A DNA stretch of 64,000 bases from Natronococcus sp. A-GB1 (GTDB taxonomy: Archaea; Halobacteriota; Halobacteria; Halobacteriales; Natrialbaceae): NCBI RefSeq assembly GCF_029688845.1, contig NZ_JARUKW010000009.1, forward strand, positions 124,001 through 188,000, in the 5' to 3' direction. The position numbers were made by a program, and so were the translations under genes. Under the pieces are notes generated by a model. It saw only the letters and a list, made by a program, of their open reading frames with translations, was not told the origin of the DNA and made no database searches. This document shows positions 18,189 to 27,033 of the stretch, piece by piece (positions within the stretch are counted from its first letter, which is position 1; each line of letters starts with the position of its first letter).

Positions 18189-18995
18189 ATGGACGTAACG
18201 TCGGATCGGACCAAACCTCAGGTCAAAGATTACATGACCCGCGACGTGGCGACGGTCTCGCCCGACACCACCGTCGGCGCGGTCGCGAACCGAATCGCCG
18301 AGACCGACAACCACAGCGGCTTTCCCGTCTGCGAGCGCCGGCGCGTGGAGGGATTTATCAGCGCCCGCGATCTGTTGCTGGCCGACGATGGTGACCCGAT
18401 CTTCAAGGTGATGACGACGGACCTGCTGGTCGCCCACCCCGAGATGAAGGTCACCGACGCCGCCCGGGTGATCCTGCGCTCGGGGATCCAGAAGCTGCCC
18501 GTCGTCGACGACGCGGGCAACCTCGTCGGCATCATCTCGAACGCCGACGTGATCCGCAGCCAGATCGAGCGGGCGACCCCCCAGAAGGTCGGCAAACTGG
18601 TCAACACGTTAGAACAGATCCACAACGTCGAACTGCGCCAGGAGCGCCGAACGGTCCCCCTCGAGGAGCTCACGCCGACCCAGGGCCGGGTGTACGCCGA
18701 CGAACTCGAGGGTCGGCGGTACGAACTCGAGAACGGGCTGGCCGAGCCCCTCGTCGTCATCGACAACGCCGGCACCCTGCTGCTGGCCGACGGCCACCAC
18801 CGTGTGCTCGCGGCCGACCGCCTCTCGATCGACGAGATGGACGCCTACATCATCGTCATCGACGATCCGATCGACCTCGGGATGGCCCGCACGGCGAAGA
18901 AGGAGGGTCTCGAGCGAATTAGCGATATCGAGGTCGTCGACTACGCGCGCCATCCGCTGGTTCAGACGACCGAACGGCTCCAGGGCGAGGAATAG
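18189..18995 (+). CDS. CBS-pair protein with ParB-like domain
   Basis: The 268-aa protein has two CBS repeats (about residues 8-65 and 72-125), with the landmarks VKDYMTRDVATVSPDTTVGAV and KLPVVDDAGNLVGIISNADV. A ParB/sulfiredoxin-like domain follows, containing LADGHHRVLAADRL (about 200-213). CBS pairs bind adenosyl ligands. ParB-like domains of this type often bind nucleotides or act as nucleases. The start ATG at 18189 is preferred to the upstream in-frame codon because conservation starts there. Close spacing suggests co-transcription with the DHH protein gene. Confidence 0.85.
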   Translation: MDVTSDRTKPQVKDYMTRDVATVSPDTTVGAVANRIAETDNHSGFPVCERRRVEGFISARDLLLADDGDPIFKVMTTDLLVAHPEMKVTDAARVILRSGIQKLPVVDDAGNLVGIISNADVIRSQIERATPQKVGKLVNTLEQIHNVELRQERRTVPLEELTPTQGRVYADELEGRRYELENGLAEPLVVIDNAGTLLLADGHHRVLAADRLSIDEMDAYIIVIDDPIDLGMARTAKKEGLERISDIEVVDYARHPLVQTTERLQGEE

Positions 18996-19059
18996 TCCGA
19001 ACGTTTCGCTCCGTTGATCACTGGTCAGGGTTTTCCCGCTCGGGCGAGTACGCGGTTCG

Positions 19060-19797
19060 ATGACCGATGACAGTTCAGCGAGCGTACTCATCGCGGGGGC
19101 GAGCGGCGACACCGGGACGGAACTGCTCGCCGTCCTCCGGCCGACGGATCTCACGGTTCGCGCGACGACCCGGTCGTACACGAACGTCGATCACCTCGAG
19201 CGCCTCGGCGCCGACGAGGTGATCGTCGCGGACTTCTTCGAACCCGGCGACGCGGTCGCGGCCGTCGAGGGCTGTGACGTCGTCTGCTGTGCGCTCGGGA
19301 CACCGCCCAGTTATCGCCACACCGTCGGCGGCAAACTGGTCGATCGGACCGGCGTCAGCAACCTCCTGACGGCCGCCGTGAGCGAAGAAGTTTCTCACTT
19401 TGTCCACCAGAGCGCGATCGGCGTCGGGAGTTCGAAGGCGGGACTCCCACTGCTGGCAAGAATCCTCATTAGGGGTTCGCTGAAGGCCAAGGCCGACGCC
19501 GAGACCGCGATCCGGCGGTCGGGGATCGACTACACGATCGTCCGGCCCGGACGACTCACGAACGAGCCGCCCAGCGGCGACATCGTCGTCGGCGAGGGAG
19601 GCGACTCCGTCGCGGGATCGATCTCACGGGCCGACGTCGCCCGCGTCATGGCCGCCGCGCCGTTCACTCCGGATGCGCGAAACCGCACCCTCGAGGTCGC
19701 CAGCCGGAACGGGCTCTCGGGCCCGCCGAAACGCGTCGTCGAGGTCGACTGGGCGTTCGATCGCGTCGAGGCGGATCGGGACCGGATGCGCCTGTAG
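19060..19797 (+). CDS. Atypical SDR, NAD(P)-binding epimerase/reductase-like protein
   Basis: The 245-aa protein has the NmrA/SDR-like dinucleotide motif GASGDTG (residues 12-18), a conserved acidic patch at DFFEPGDA, and the C-terminal family motif YTIVRPGRLTNEP. It lacks a clear catalytic YxxxK, as usual for atypical SDR5-type proteins that bind NAD(P)H without a firmly assigned reaction. It stands alone between the CBS gene and methylmalonyl-CoA mutase. The substrate is unknown. Confidence 0.82.
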   Translation: MTDDSSASVLIAGASGDTGTELLAVLRPTDLTVRATTRSYTNVDHLERLGADEVIVADFFEPGDAVAAVEGCDVVCCALGTPPSYRHTVGGKLVDRTGVSNLLTAAVSEEVSHFVHQSAIGVGSSKAGLPLLARILIRGSLKAKADAETAIRRSGIDYTIVRPGRLTNEPPSGDIVVGEGGDSVAGSISRADVARVMAAAPFTPDARNRTLEVASRNGLSGPPKRVVEVDWAFDRVEADRDRMRL

Positions 19798-19843
19798 AAG
19801 CCACCCGGAATCCTTAATGGACCGTCCGGCAAAAATTACGATC

Positions 19844-21544
19844 ATGTACGACGATGAGGATCTAGAGTCCATTCGGCAAGCCGGCGAGGAGTGGGAAGCG
19901 GAGAGCCTCGAGCCGACGCTCGAGGCCCACGGCGAGCGAAAAGACCGGTTCGCGACCATCTCGAACCTCGAGGTCGATCGGCTCTACACGCCCGAGGACG
20001 TAAGCGATCTGGACTACCTCGAGGATCTGGGCTTCCCGGGCGAGGAGCCCTACACCCGTGGTCCGTATCCGACGATGTACCGCGGGCGCACCTGGACGAT
20101 GCGCCAGTTCGCCGGCTTCGGCACCGCCGAGGAGACCAACGAACGCTTTCACTACCTGATCGACGAGGGCCAGACCGGGCTGTCGGTCGCGTTCGACATG
20201 CCGACGCTGATGGGGCTTGACTCGGACGACCCGATGAGCGAGGGCGAGATCGGCAAGGAGGGCGTTGCGGTCGACACCTTGCGGGACATGGAGATCCTCT
20301 TCGACGGGATCGACTTAGAGGAGATCTCGACGTCGTTTACGATCAACCCCTCCGCGCCGGTGATCTACGCGATGTACGTCGCGCTGGCCGACGATCAGGG
20401 CGTCCCCCGCGAGAAGATCCGCGGCACCCTCCAGAACGACATGTTCAAGGAGTTCATCGCCCAGAAGGAGTGGGTGATCCCGCCCGAGCCGTCGCTGGAC
20501 CTCGTGACGGACACGATCGAGTTCTCGACCGAACAGACGCCGAAGTTCCACCCCGTCTCGATCTCGGGCTATCACATCCGCGAGGCCGGCTCGACCGCGG
20601 TCCAGGAGCTGGCCTTTACGCTGGCCGACGGCTTCGGCTACGTCGAGGACGCGATCGATCGGGGGCTCGAGGTCGACGAGTTTGCTCCTCGCCTCTCCTT
20701 TTTCTTCAACTGCCACAACTCCTTCTTCGAGGAGATCGCGAAGTACCGGGCGGCCCGCCGGATCTACGCCCGCGTGATGGACGACTGGTACGACGCCGAG
20801 CGTGCGGAGTCCAAGCGTCTCAAGTTCCACACGCAGACCGCAGGCCAGTCCCTGACGGCTCAGCAGCCGCTGAACAACGTCGCTCGCGTGACGATCCAGG
20901 CGCTGGCAGGCGTTCTCGGGGGCACCCAGTCGCTACACACCAACAGCTTCGACGAGGCGCTGGCCCTGCCCGGCGAGAAGGCGGTGCGGGTGGCGCTTCG
21001 CACCCAGCAGATCATCGCCGAGGAGTCGGGCGCCGCGGATATCGTCGACCCGCTGGGCGGAAGCTTCGCCGTCGAGGCGCTGACCGACGAGACCGAACGG
21101 CGCGCGATGGAGTACATCGAGGAGATCCGCGAGATGGGTGAGGGTTCGGTTCGGGACGGCATCCTCGAGGGGATCGACCAGGGGTACTTCCTGCGGGAGA
21201 TCCAGGAGGCCTCCTACGAGTACCAGGAACGGGTCGAGCGCGGCGAGGAGGTCGTCGTCGGCGTCAACCAGTACACGATCGAGGAGGACACCAGCCCCGA
21301 TATCCTCCAGGTCGACGAGGACACCGCCGACCGCCAGCTAGGCCGACTCGAGGACGTCAAGAGCAAGCGCGACGACGGCGAGGTCGAGGCGACGCTCGAG
21401 GCCCTCGAGGGAGCCATCGACCGCGGCGAGAACACGATGCCGTACATCGTCGACGCGGTGAAGGCCTACGCCACGATGGGCGAGATCATGGACGTCTTCG
21501 AGGCCGAACACGGCGCCTACAGCGAGCAGATCGGACTGGCCTGA
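19844..21544 (+). CDS. mcmA1: Methylmalonyl-CoA mutase, large (catalytic) subunit
   Basis: The 566-aa subunit carries the MCM substrate barrel: YPTMYRGRTWTMRQFAGFG, the active-site region LSVAFDMPTLMGLDSDDP, and FFFNCHNSFFEEIAKYRAARRIYA. It ends at the barrel and has no C-terminal B12-binding domain, which archaea encode as a separate small subunit not found in this window. It interconverts methylmalonyl-CoA and succinyl-CoA in propionate metabolism and the haloarchaeal carbon pathways. The start ATG 19844 follows a TATA-like CTTAAT near 19812; the longer upstream frame runs over the previous gene. Confidence 0.93.
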   Translation: MYDDEDLESIRQAGEEWEAESLEPTLEAHGERKDRFATISNLEVDRLYTPEDVSDLDYLEDLGFPGEEPYTRGPYPTMYRGRTWTMRQFAGFGTAEETNERFHYLIDEGQTGLSVAFDMPTLMGLDSDDPMSEGEIGKEGVAVDTLRDMEILFDGIDLEEISTSFTINPSAPVIYAMYVALADDQGVPREKIRGTLQNDMFKEFIAQKEWVIPPEPSLDLVTDTIEFSTEQTPKFHPVSISGYHIREAGSTAVQELAFTLADGFGYVEDAIDRGLEVDEFAPRLSFFFNCHNSFFEEIAKYRAARRIYARVMDDWYDAERAESKRLKFHTQTAGQSLTAQQPLNNVARVTIQALAGVLGGTQSLHTNSFDEALALPGEKAVRVALRTQQIIAEESGAADIVDPLGGSFAVEALTDETERRAMEYIEEIREMGEGSVRDGILEGIDQGYFLREIQEASYEYQERVERGEEVVVGVNQYTIEEDTSPDILQVDEDTADRQLGRLEDVKSKRDDGEVEATLEALEGAIDRGENTMPYIVDAVKAYATMGEIMDVFEAEHGAYSEQIGLA

Positions 21545-21607
21545 GCGGCGCTCGGCAGTCTGGCGATTCCCTGCGTTCTTGATGGTGCGCCGAGAGATGG
21601 CTACCGG

Positions 21608-22521
21608 ATGGTCTCGACCCGTCTCGTCGTCCTCGTCTCGCTGGTCGCGAGCCTCGCGATCGCGATCGCGAAGTTCGTCGCCTACCTGCTCACCGGCAAC
21701 GTGAGCATGCTGAGCCAGACGTACTACTCGCTCGCCGACGTCGCCAACCAGGGACTGTTGCTACTTGGGTTTCGACTCAGCGAGGAGGGCGCGAGCCGCA
21801 AACACCCCTTCGGGCGCGGGAAGGAGCAGTACTTCTTCGCGTTCGTCGTCACCGTGCTCCTGTTCGGGATCGCCGGCTTCGCCTCGGTCCGGGAGGGATA
21901 CGCTGCCCTCGAAGCCGGCGGATCCGCCGACGACGTCGACGTGACCAACTACGTCGTCCTCGGAGTCGCGCTTCTCTTCGAGTCCTACGCGCTGTACACC
22001 TCCTACGGTGGCATGCAATCCGAGCGCGAGGCGAAGGGGTTCGGCTCCATGTTCGAGACGTTCCGTCGCTCGAAGGACCCCTCGCTGCTGACCGCGGCCA
22101 CGGAGAACTTCGTCGCAGTCGTCGGTGTGTGCGTCGCGATCGGCGGGATCTACCTCACCGATCGCACCGGTGTGCGGTCGTCTACGACGCGGCGGCGAGT
22201 ATCGTCATCGGGCTCCTGCTGATGGGCCTGGCGCTGGCGCTGGCCTGGGAAAGCCGCAGCCGCATCGTCGGCGAGGGCATGACCCGCCGCGAGCGGATCG
22301 CGATCGTCGACGCGATCCGCGCGGTCGACGGCATCGAGGAACTGCTCGACCTACGGACGATGCATCTGGGTCCGGAGTCGGTGCTCGTGGCGTGTGATGT
22401 CCGCTTCCGGTCGGATCTCGAGACGGTCGACCTCGAGCGAACGGTCGACGCCGTCGAGGTCGCGATCCGGGAGCAGGTCCCCGAGGCCGATCGGATCTAC
22501 GTCGAGGCCGAGTCGGCCTGA
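21608..22521 (+). pseudogene. Cation diffusion facilitator transporter, frameshifted
   Basis: Residues from 21608 encode the four N-terminal helices of a CDF efflux protein (LAIAIAKFVAYLLTGNVSMLSQTYYSLADVANQGLLLLGF, RKHPFGRGKEQYFF). This frame runs off at about 22173 after YLTDRTG. The next frame then supplies the rest: VVYDAAASIVIGLLLMGLALALAWESRS and the cytosolic ferredoxin-like domain. Restoring one base near 22173 joins the halves with family-like spacing. The gene is therefore broken by a single-base deletion in this sequence, either a real mutation or an error. CDF proteins export divalent metals such as Zn or Mn in exchange for protons. Confidence 0.82.
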
Positions 22522-22848
22522 TCAATCGTCCTCGAGGTGTGCGATCGACGTGAACACGAACGCCAGCGTCGCCAGAAAGACGCCGACCGTCACGCTGGCG
22601 TACAGCGCCCCCGTCGTCGGCGAGGCCACGAACGTGATGCCGAGGACGGTCACGTCCTCGACTCCGGTACGGACCGGGATCGCGTAGCCGATGAGCGCTC
22701 CGAGCGCGGCCGCAGCGGTGACGAGCGCGAGCCCGAGGGCGACGACGAGACGCCGTCTCTCGAGCGATCGGCCGCCGCGTCGGTCGGAGTCGGTAGCCAC
22801 GGCCGACGGTTCGAGAGCGGCCCTTAGACGATTGTCGGTTTCTCGCAC
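22522..22848 (-). CDS. Two- to three-helix membrane protein (cox-cluster-like)
   Basis: The 108-aa protein has a charged N-terminus of about 30 residues. Hydrophobic helices lie at about 33-55 (VVALGLALVTAAAALGALIGYA) and 80-102 (LYASVTVGVFLATLAFVFT), with a possible third between them. It resembles the small haloarchaeal membrane proteins found near cytochrome oxidase genes, but no oxidase subunit is in this window. Function unknown. It converges on the cation transporter gene. Confidence 0.65.
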   Translation of the reverse strand: MRETDNRLRAALEPSAVATDSDRRGGRSLERRRLVVALGLALVTAAAALGALIGYAIPVRTGVEDVTVLGITFVASPTTGALYASVTVGVFLATLAFVFTSIAHLEDD

Positions 22849-22878
22849 GGACCCGGTGACCGCGGTCGGCGTGGACGG

Positions 22879-23259
22879 CTATCCGCGACGGTATCGCAGC
22901 ACGACGGCGCCGAGGGCCGTTATGACACCCGCAGCCACGAGCGCGACGCCCCGGGCCGCGAGGCCGAACGGGTCGTCGCCGGCGGCGGCGACCTGCTCCG
23001 TGCCGACGGCGTACAGCCCCCCACCCAGCACGACGAAGAGGGCGCCGAAGCCGATCGCGAGCGGCCAGGGGCTCGAGACGTGGCCCGACTCCGTGATGAA
23101 GCCGGTGACGCTCGACGCGAGGAGCACGAGGCCGCCGATTGCGACCGGGAGGACGTCGACGAGGATGCCGATTTCCGAGAGGACGAGTCCGGCGGCGATC
23201 AGCACGGGCCAGGGGCTCGAAGTGGGCGGCTGTTCGGTTTCGGTCGAACCGTCGGTCAT
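22879..23259 (-). CDS. Four-helix membrane protein (cox-cluster-like)
   Basis: The 126-aa protein begins with a polar stretch ending in SSPWP. Four hydrophobic segments follow at roughly 18-36, 38-54, 62-82 and 95-118. The repeated SSPWP motif before helices 1 and 3 suggests an internal duplication of two-helix units. Similar proteins occur next to haloarchaeal terminal oxidase genes. It lies 30 bp upstream of the 22522-22848 gene on the same strand, so they probably form one transcript. Confidence 0.68.
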   Translation of the reverse strand: MTDGSTETEQPPTSSPWPVLIAAGLVLSEIGILVDVLPVAIGGLVLLASSVTGFITESGHVSSPWPLAIGFGALFVVLGGGLYAVGTEQVAAAGDDPFGLAARGVALVAAGVITALGAVVLRYRRG

Positions 23260-23406
23260 ATCGGTCGTAGGACCTCCCGCGTGTAGTACCTGCCCAAATC
23301 GAGCCGAACGGATCGATACCCCGGACGCATCGTCAGCGCTCGAGACGGGTCTTCCGTGCTACGTTCGGACGATAGCGTTCGCTTGCCGGCTCGCGTGCGG
23401 CCGATG

Positions 23407-24471
23407 CTAGACGTCGCGGTCGATGACGAACTCCGTGAACTCCCGAAGCTTGCGCTCGTTCTCGGGATCGAACTCGAGTCCGTCGATCGCCGCTCGAGCT
23501 TCGGTCGCCAGCTCGAGGGCGTGCTCGCGGGCGTACTCGATGCTGCCGGCCTCCTCGAGGACCGAGAGCGCCTCGCCGATCTCCTCGTCGGTGTTCTCGT
23601 CGGCCTCGAGGATCGCCTCGAGCCGACGAGCCGTTTCGGGGTCGCTTTCCTCGATGGCGTGGATCACGAGCAGCGTCTTCTTTCCCTCGCGGACGTCGTT
23701 GCCGAACTCCTTGCCGAACTCGCCGGCTCGGCCGAGCGAGTTCTCGACGTCTAAGATGTCGTCGCCGATCTGGAAGGCGACGGCGGTCAGCTCGGCGTAG
23801 CTGGCGACTGCCTCCTCGACGTCGGCGGGCTGGTCGGTGATGATCGCGGCCAGCCGGGCGACGATCCGACCCAGACAGCCGGTCTTGCAGGCACACATCT
23901 CGAGGTACTGCTCCGGTGTGACCCGTACTTCGCTCTCGTTGTGCCAGCAGATGTCCATTCCCTGACCGAGATGGGTCCGATTGAGTTCGTCCATCAGCAT
24001 CTCGTAGGCAGCCAGCCGACGCTCGGCCGGCAGCTCTGCCTGCTCTCGGGTCAGGATCTTCAGCGGAAGGAAGTACATCGCGTTGCCCGCGTTGAGCGCA
24101 ATGTCCTCGTCGAAGACGTGGTGGAGGGCCGGCTCCCCCCGACGCATCGCGGCCTCGTCCTCCACGTCGTCGACGATGATCGTTCCGTTGTGGAGGATCT
24201 CAGGGATACAGGCGTAACGCAGGTACTCCTCCGGATCCTCCCCGAACGCGTCGATGAACACCAGAAACAGTACCGCCCGCCAGCGTTTGCCGCCCCGATC
24301 GAGCAGCTCCCAGAGCGGGTCGGATAGCGCCCGCTGGATCCCCTCCGGGTCGTACTCGTAGGTCGGCTCGCCGAAGAAGTCCTCGAGGTACTCCCCTTCG
24401 ACCTCGCGCGGTACGAGATCGGCGATCGCCTCGTCGATAGCCGGCTGCCACTCGGCAAGCGTCTCCCGCAT
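23407..24471 (-). CDS. idsA: Polyprenyl (geranylgeranyl/farnesyl) diphosphate synthase
   Basis: The 354-aa enzyme has GGKRWR (60-65), the first aspartate-rich motif DDVED (101-105) and the second motif GDDILD (236-241), which bind the Mg-diphosphate of the allylic substrate. It builds the C15-C20 or longer prenyl chains for archaeal lipids or quinones. Chain length cannot be fixed from motifs alone. It serves the same pathway as the phosphomevalonate decarboxylase and UbiA genes elsewhere in the window. Confidence 0.92.
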   Translation of the reverse strand: MRETLAEWQPAIDEAIADLVPREVEGEYLEDFFGEPTYEYDPEGIQRALSDPLWELLDRGGKRWRAVLFLVFIDAFGEDPEEYLRYACIPEILHNGTIIVDDVEDEAAMRRGEPALHHVFDEDIALNAGNAMYFLPLKILTREQAELPAERRLAAYEMLMDELNRTHLGQGMDICWHNESEVRVTPEQYLEMCACKTGCLGRIVARLAAIITDQPADVEEAVASYAELTAVAFQIGDDILDVENSLGRAGEFGKEFGNDVREGKKTLLVIHAIEESDPETARRLEAILEADENTDEEIGEALSVLEEAGSIEYAREHALELATEARAAIDGLEFDPENERKLREFTEFVIDRDV

Positions 24472-24639
24472 ACCACCTTCGAGTGGGAGCGAGGTAAAAA
24501 AGATTCAGTTCCTCGTGTCTCCCCGCGCTCGCGGACGGTCGCGGTCGCGGGAGTGCCACGCCGTGACGAACTGTCAGGGAGCGTACTCGCTGTCGCCGAA
24601 GCCGATACCGTTACACGGCGGCAGGGAGACGATGCGAGC

Positions 24640-25950
24640 ATGAGTACGTGGATCGGCGAGCTGTTTCGAAGCGACGTCGGCTGGAATCACCTCGAGGAGT
24701 TGGTCGACATCGGAGATCGGATGGCCGGCAGCGCGGGCGAGCGCGAGGCCGCCGAACTGACCCGTGACGCCCTCGCAGACGTCGGCGCTGAAAACGCCCG
24801 GCTCGAGTCCTTCGAGATTCAGGGCTGGAGCCGCGGCGAGAGTTCGATCACCGCCGGCGAGACGACCCAGGACTCCATCGCGCTGCCGCGCAGTCCCGCC
24901 GACCGCGTCAAGGCGCCGCTGGTCGATCTGGGGTACGGCCTGCCCGAAGCGTTCGAGGACGCCGACCTCGAGGGCAAGGTCGTCATGGTCCGAAGCGACA
25001 TCCCGAGCTACGCGGACCGGTACGTCCACCGCCGGGAGAAGTACTACCACGCCGTCGAGGCCGGCGCCGTCGGCTTCGTCTACCGGAACCACGTCGAGGG
25101 CTGTCTCCCGCCGACGGGTAGCGTTGGAACGGCCGAGGACCCGATCGGCGAGATCCCGGCCGTCGGCGTCTCGAGCGAGGTCGGGGCCCGCCTGGCGCGG
25201 CGGTTCGACGGCGAGCCGATCGAGGTCTCGGTCGACGCCGAGATCGGTACTGCAGAAAGTCAGAACGTCCACGCCGAACTCGGCCCCGACACCGACGAGC
25301 GCGTGCTCGTGACGAGCCACGTCGACGCCCACGACATCGCGGAGGGGGCGCTGGACAACGGCGCGGGCACCGCGATGGTCGTCGAACTCGCGAACGCGCT
25401 CGCGGCCCGCGAGGACGACCTCGAGACTCGCGTCGAGTTCGTCGCCTACGGCGCCGAGGAGGTCGGACTGGTCGGCTCGAACTCCCACGCCGAGACCGCC
25501 GACCACGACGCGATCAAGGCGATCGTCAACAACGACGGCGTCGTCCGAGATCGCACCCTCGAGTTCACGACCCACGGCTTCGATGGGCTCGAGTACGCAG
25601 CCGAAGCGGTCGCCGACCGCTACGATCACCCGGTCGATATCGTCCCGCGACTCGGCCCTCACAGCGACCACTGGCCGTTCGTCCAGTGGGGCGTTCCGGG
25701 CTACCACGTGATGTCGACCTCCGACGACGTGGGCCGGGGCTGGGGCCACACCTTCGCCGACACGCTCGACAAACTCGAGGTGCGCGACCTGCGCGAGCAG
25801 GCGATCCTGCTGACCGATCTGGTCGTCGACCTGGCGGGCGAGGACCGGTCCGTCGAGCCCCGTTCGCCCGAGGAGATAATCGATGACCTCGAGGACCAGG
25901 ACCTCGCCGAGGGGATGCGGGTGACCGGCGACTGGCCGTACGACGAGTAG
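24640..25950 (+). CDS. M28 family zinc metallopeptidase with PA domain
   Basis: The 436-aa protein has the M28 ligands in SHVDAHDIAEGALDNGAG, the catalytic pair in YGAEEVGLVGS, and the last histidine in RLGPHSDHWPF. Between residues 90 and 200 lies a PA-like insert (VMVRSDIPSYADRYV, GFVYRNHVEG). No signal peptide is visible, so a cytoplasmic aminopeptidase is likely. The ATG at 24640 is chosen over the upstream extension, which is low in family-like residues. Confidence 0.88.
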   Translation: MSTWIGELFRSDVGWNHLEELVDIGDRMAGSAGEREAAELTRDALADVGAENARLESFEIQGWSRGESSITAGETTQDSIALPRSPADRVKAPLVDLGYGLPEAFEDADLEGKVVMVRSDIPSYADRYVHRREKYYHAVEAGAVGFVYRNHVEGCLPPTGSVGTAEDPIGEIPAVGVSSEVGARLARRFDGEPIEVSVDAEIGTAESQNVHAELGPDTDERVLVTSHVDAHDIAEGALDNGAGTAMVVELANALAAREDDLETRVEFVAYGAEEVGLVGSNSHAETADHDAIKAIVNNDGVVRDRTLEFTTHGFDGLEYAAEAVADRYDHPVDIVPRLGPHSDHWPFVQWGVPGYHVMSTSDDVGRGWGHTFADTLDKLEVRDLREQAILLTDLVVDLAGEDRSVEPRSPEEIIDDLEDQDLAEGMRVTGDWPYDE

Positions 25951-25993
25951 CGGGAACCGTATCCTTTTGGATCGGCCGCGCGAACGCCGAGCC

Positions 25994-26764
25994 ATGGACG
26001 CCGCGTGGGAACCGCCCGAGGACGGTGCCGTCGTCGGGATCGTCGTCGAGGAAGCCGACCGTCAAAGCGCCGTTGCCGACTCGTTGGCGGCCTCCCTCGA
26101 GGACCGCGGCCGGACGACCGTCGAGGTCTCGGCCGCGGAGCCGTCCGAGGCCGACGCCTCGGTACTGGTCGCACTCGGCGAGTGCGCGCTGTCGGCACTC
26201 GCCCGCGAGACCCCCGACGTTCCGGTGCTCCCGGTCGGGGATAGCGCGGGCCTCGAGTCGGCCGCAGCCGAGTCAGTTGCCGACGCGCTCGAGGCGCTCC
26301 TCTCGAATACCGCCAGCGTTCGCTCGCGTCCGATCCTCGAGGTCGTCCTCGAGGGCGAGCGCTACCGCTGCCTGTTCGACGTCACGCTGGTGACCGCCGA
26401 ACCCGCCAAGATCTCGGAGTACAGCGTTCACTCGGATGACGAACTCGTCGGCTCGTTTCGCTCGGACGGCGTCGTCGCGGCGACGCCCATTGGTACCCAC
26501 GGCTACGCGAGTGCCGTCGACGCACCGGAACTCTCGCCCTCGCTCGAGGCCGTCGCCGTCGCCCCGATCGCGCCCTTCGCGACGCACGCCCGCCAGTGGG
26601 TGCTCCCGCCCGGGTTCGAACTGCAGGTCGAACGCGACGAGGGCCCCGTCACGCTGGTCGTCGACGATCGCTCGGTCCGGTCCGTTCCCGTGGGCTCGCC
26701 GGTCGAGCTAACGTTCGAGGACGAACTCCGAACGCTGGTCCCACCGGCGGGCTGCCGGCGATAA
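25994..26764 (+). CDS. NAD kinase-like paralogue lacking the GGDG motif
   Basis: The 256-aa protein keeps the C-terminal NAD-kinase barrel: SDGVVAATPIGTHGYASAVDAPELS matches the family block SDGLxVxTPTGSTAY, followed by APIAPFATHARQWVLPPG. In the N-terminal lobe, however, the ATP/metal GGDGT loop is replaced by LVALGECALSA. Catalysis is therefore doubtful, and the protein may bind NAD without phosphorylating it. Normal haloarchaeal NAD kinases keep GGDG. It starts 43 bp after the peptidase gene on the same strand. Confidence 0.75.
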   Translation: MDAAWEPPEDGAVVGIVVEEADRQSAVADSLAASLEDRGRTTVEVSAAEPSEADASVLVALGECALSALARETPDVPVLPVGDSAGLESAAAESVADALEALLSNTASVRSRPILEVVLEGERYRCLFDVTLVTAEPAKISEYSVHSDDELVGSFRSDGVVAATPIGTHGYASAVDAPELSPSLEAVAVAPIAPFATHARQWVLPPGFELQVERDEGPVTLVVDDRSVRSVPVGSPVELTFEDELRTLVPPAGCRR

Positions 26765-26779
26765 CTCGGTTCAACCGCC

Positions 26780-26899
26780 TCAAGCGTCGGCCTCGAGGTC
26801 CGCCCGCTCGAGGTCGTCGCCGCGGACGAGCAGGTAGATGATGAGGACTAGCAGACCGAGAACGACGGCGAGCACTGCGAGCACCTTGAGGTACGTCAC
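26780..26899 (-). CDS. 39-residue single-helix membrane protein
   Basis: A GTG-started frame encodes MTYLKVLAVLAVVLGLLVLI and then IYLLVRGDDLERADLEADA: one strongly hydrophobic helix (residues 4-25) followed by an acidic tail. The position facing the kinase-like gene, the positive-inside ending and an upstream AT-rich stretch (near 26955) support a real small gene. It is short, and the start codon is GTG without a clear Shine-Dalgarno. Function unknown. Confidence 0.5.
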   Translation of the reverse strand: MTYLKVLAVLAVVLGLLVLIIYLLVRGDDLERADLEADA

Positions 26900-26931
26900 G
26901 ATCGGATTCGCCGTCGGTGTCGAAAGCGTTC

Positions 26932-26943
26932 GTGTAGCTACAC
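26932..26943. promoter_or_regulatory. Perfect 12-bp palindrome GTGTAGCTACAC
   Basis: The palindrome lies between the AT-rich promoter-like stretch and the start of the 39-aa gene. Eleven of its twelve bases recur at 51731-51742, upstream of a solute-binding protein gene on the same strand. It could be an operator for a shared regulator. Confidence 0.35.
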
Positions 26944-27033
26944 ACACCAGTCGGTATTAGTTAAATCCTTCACACAGTCCAGTTCGGATGGCGGAACGAA
27001 AACGGGGCAGCGTGCGAGACGGCGGAACGAACG

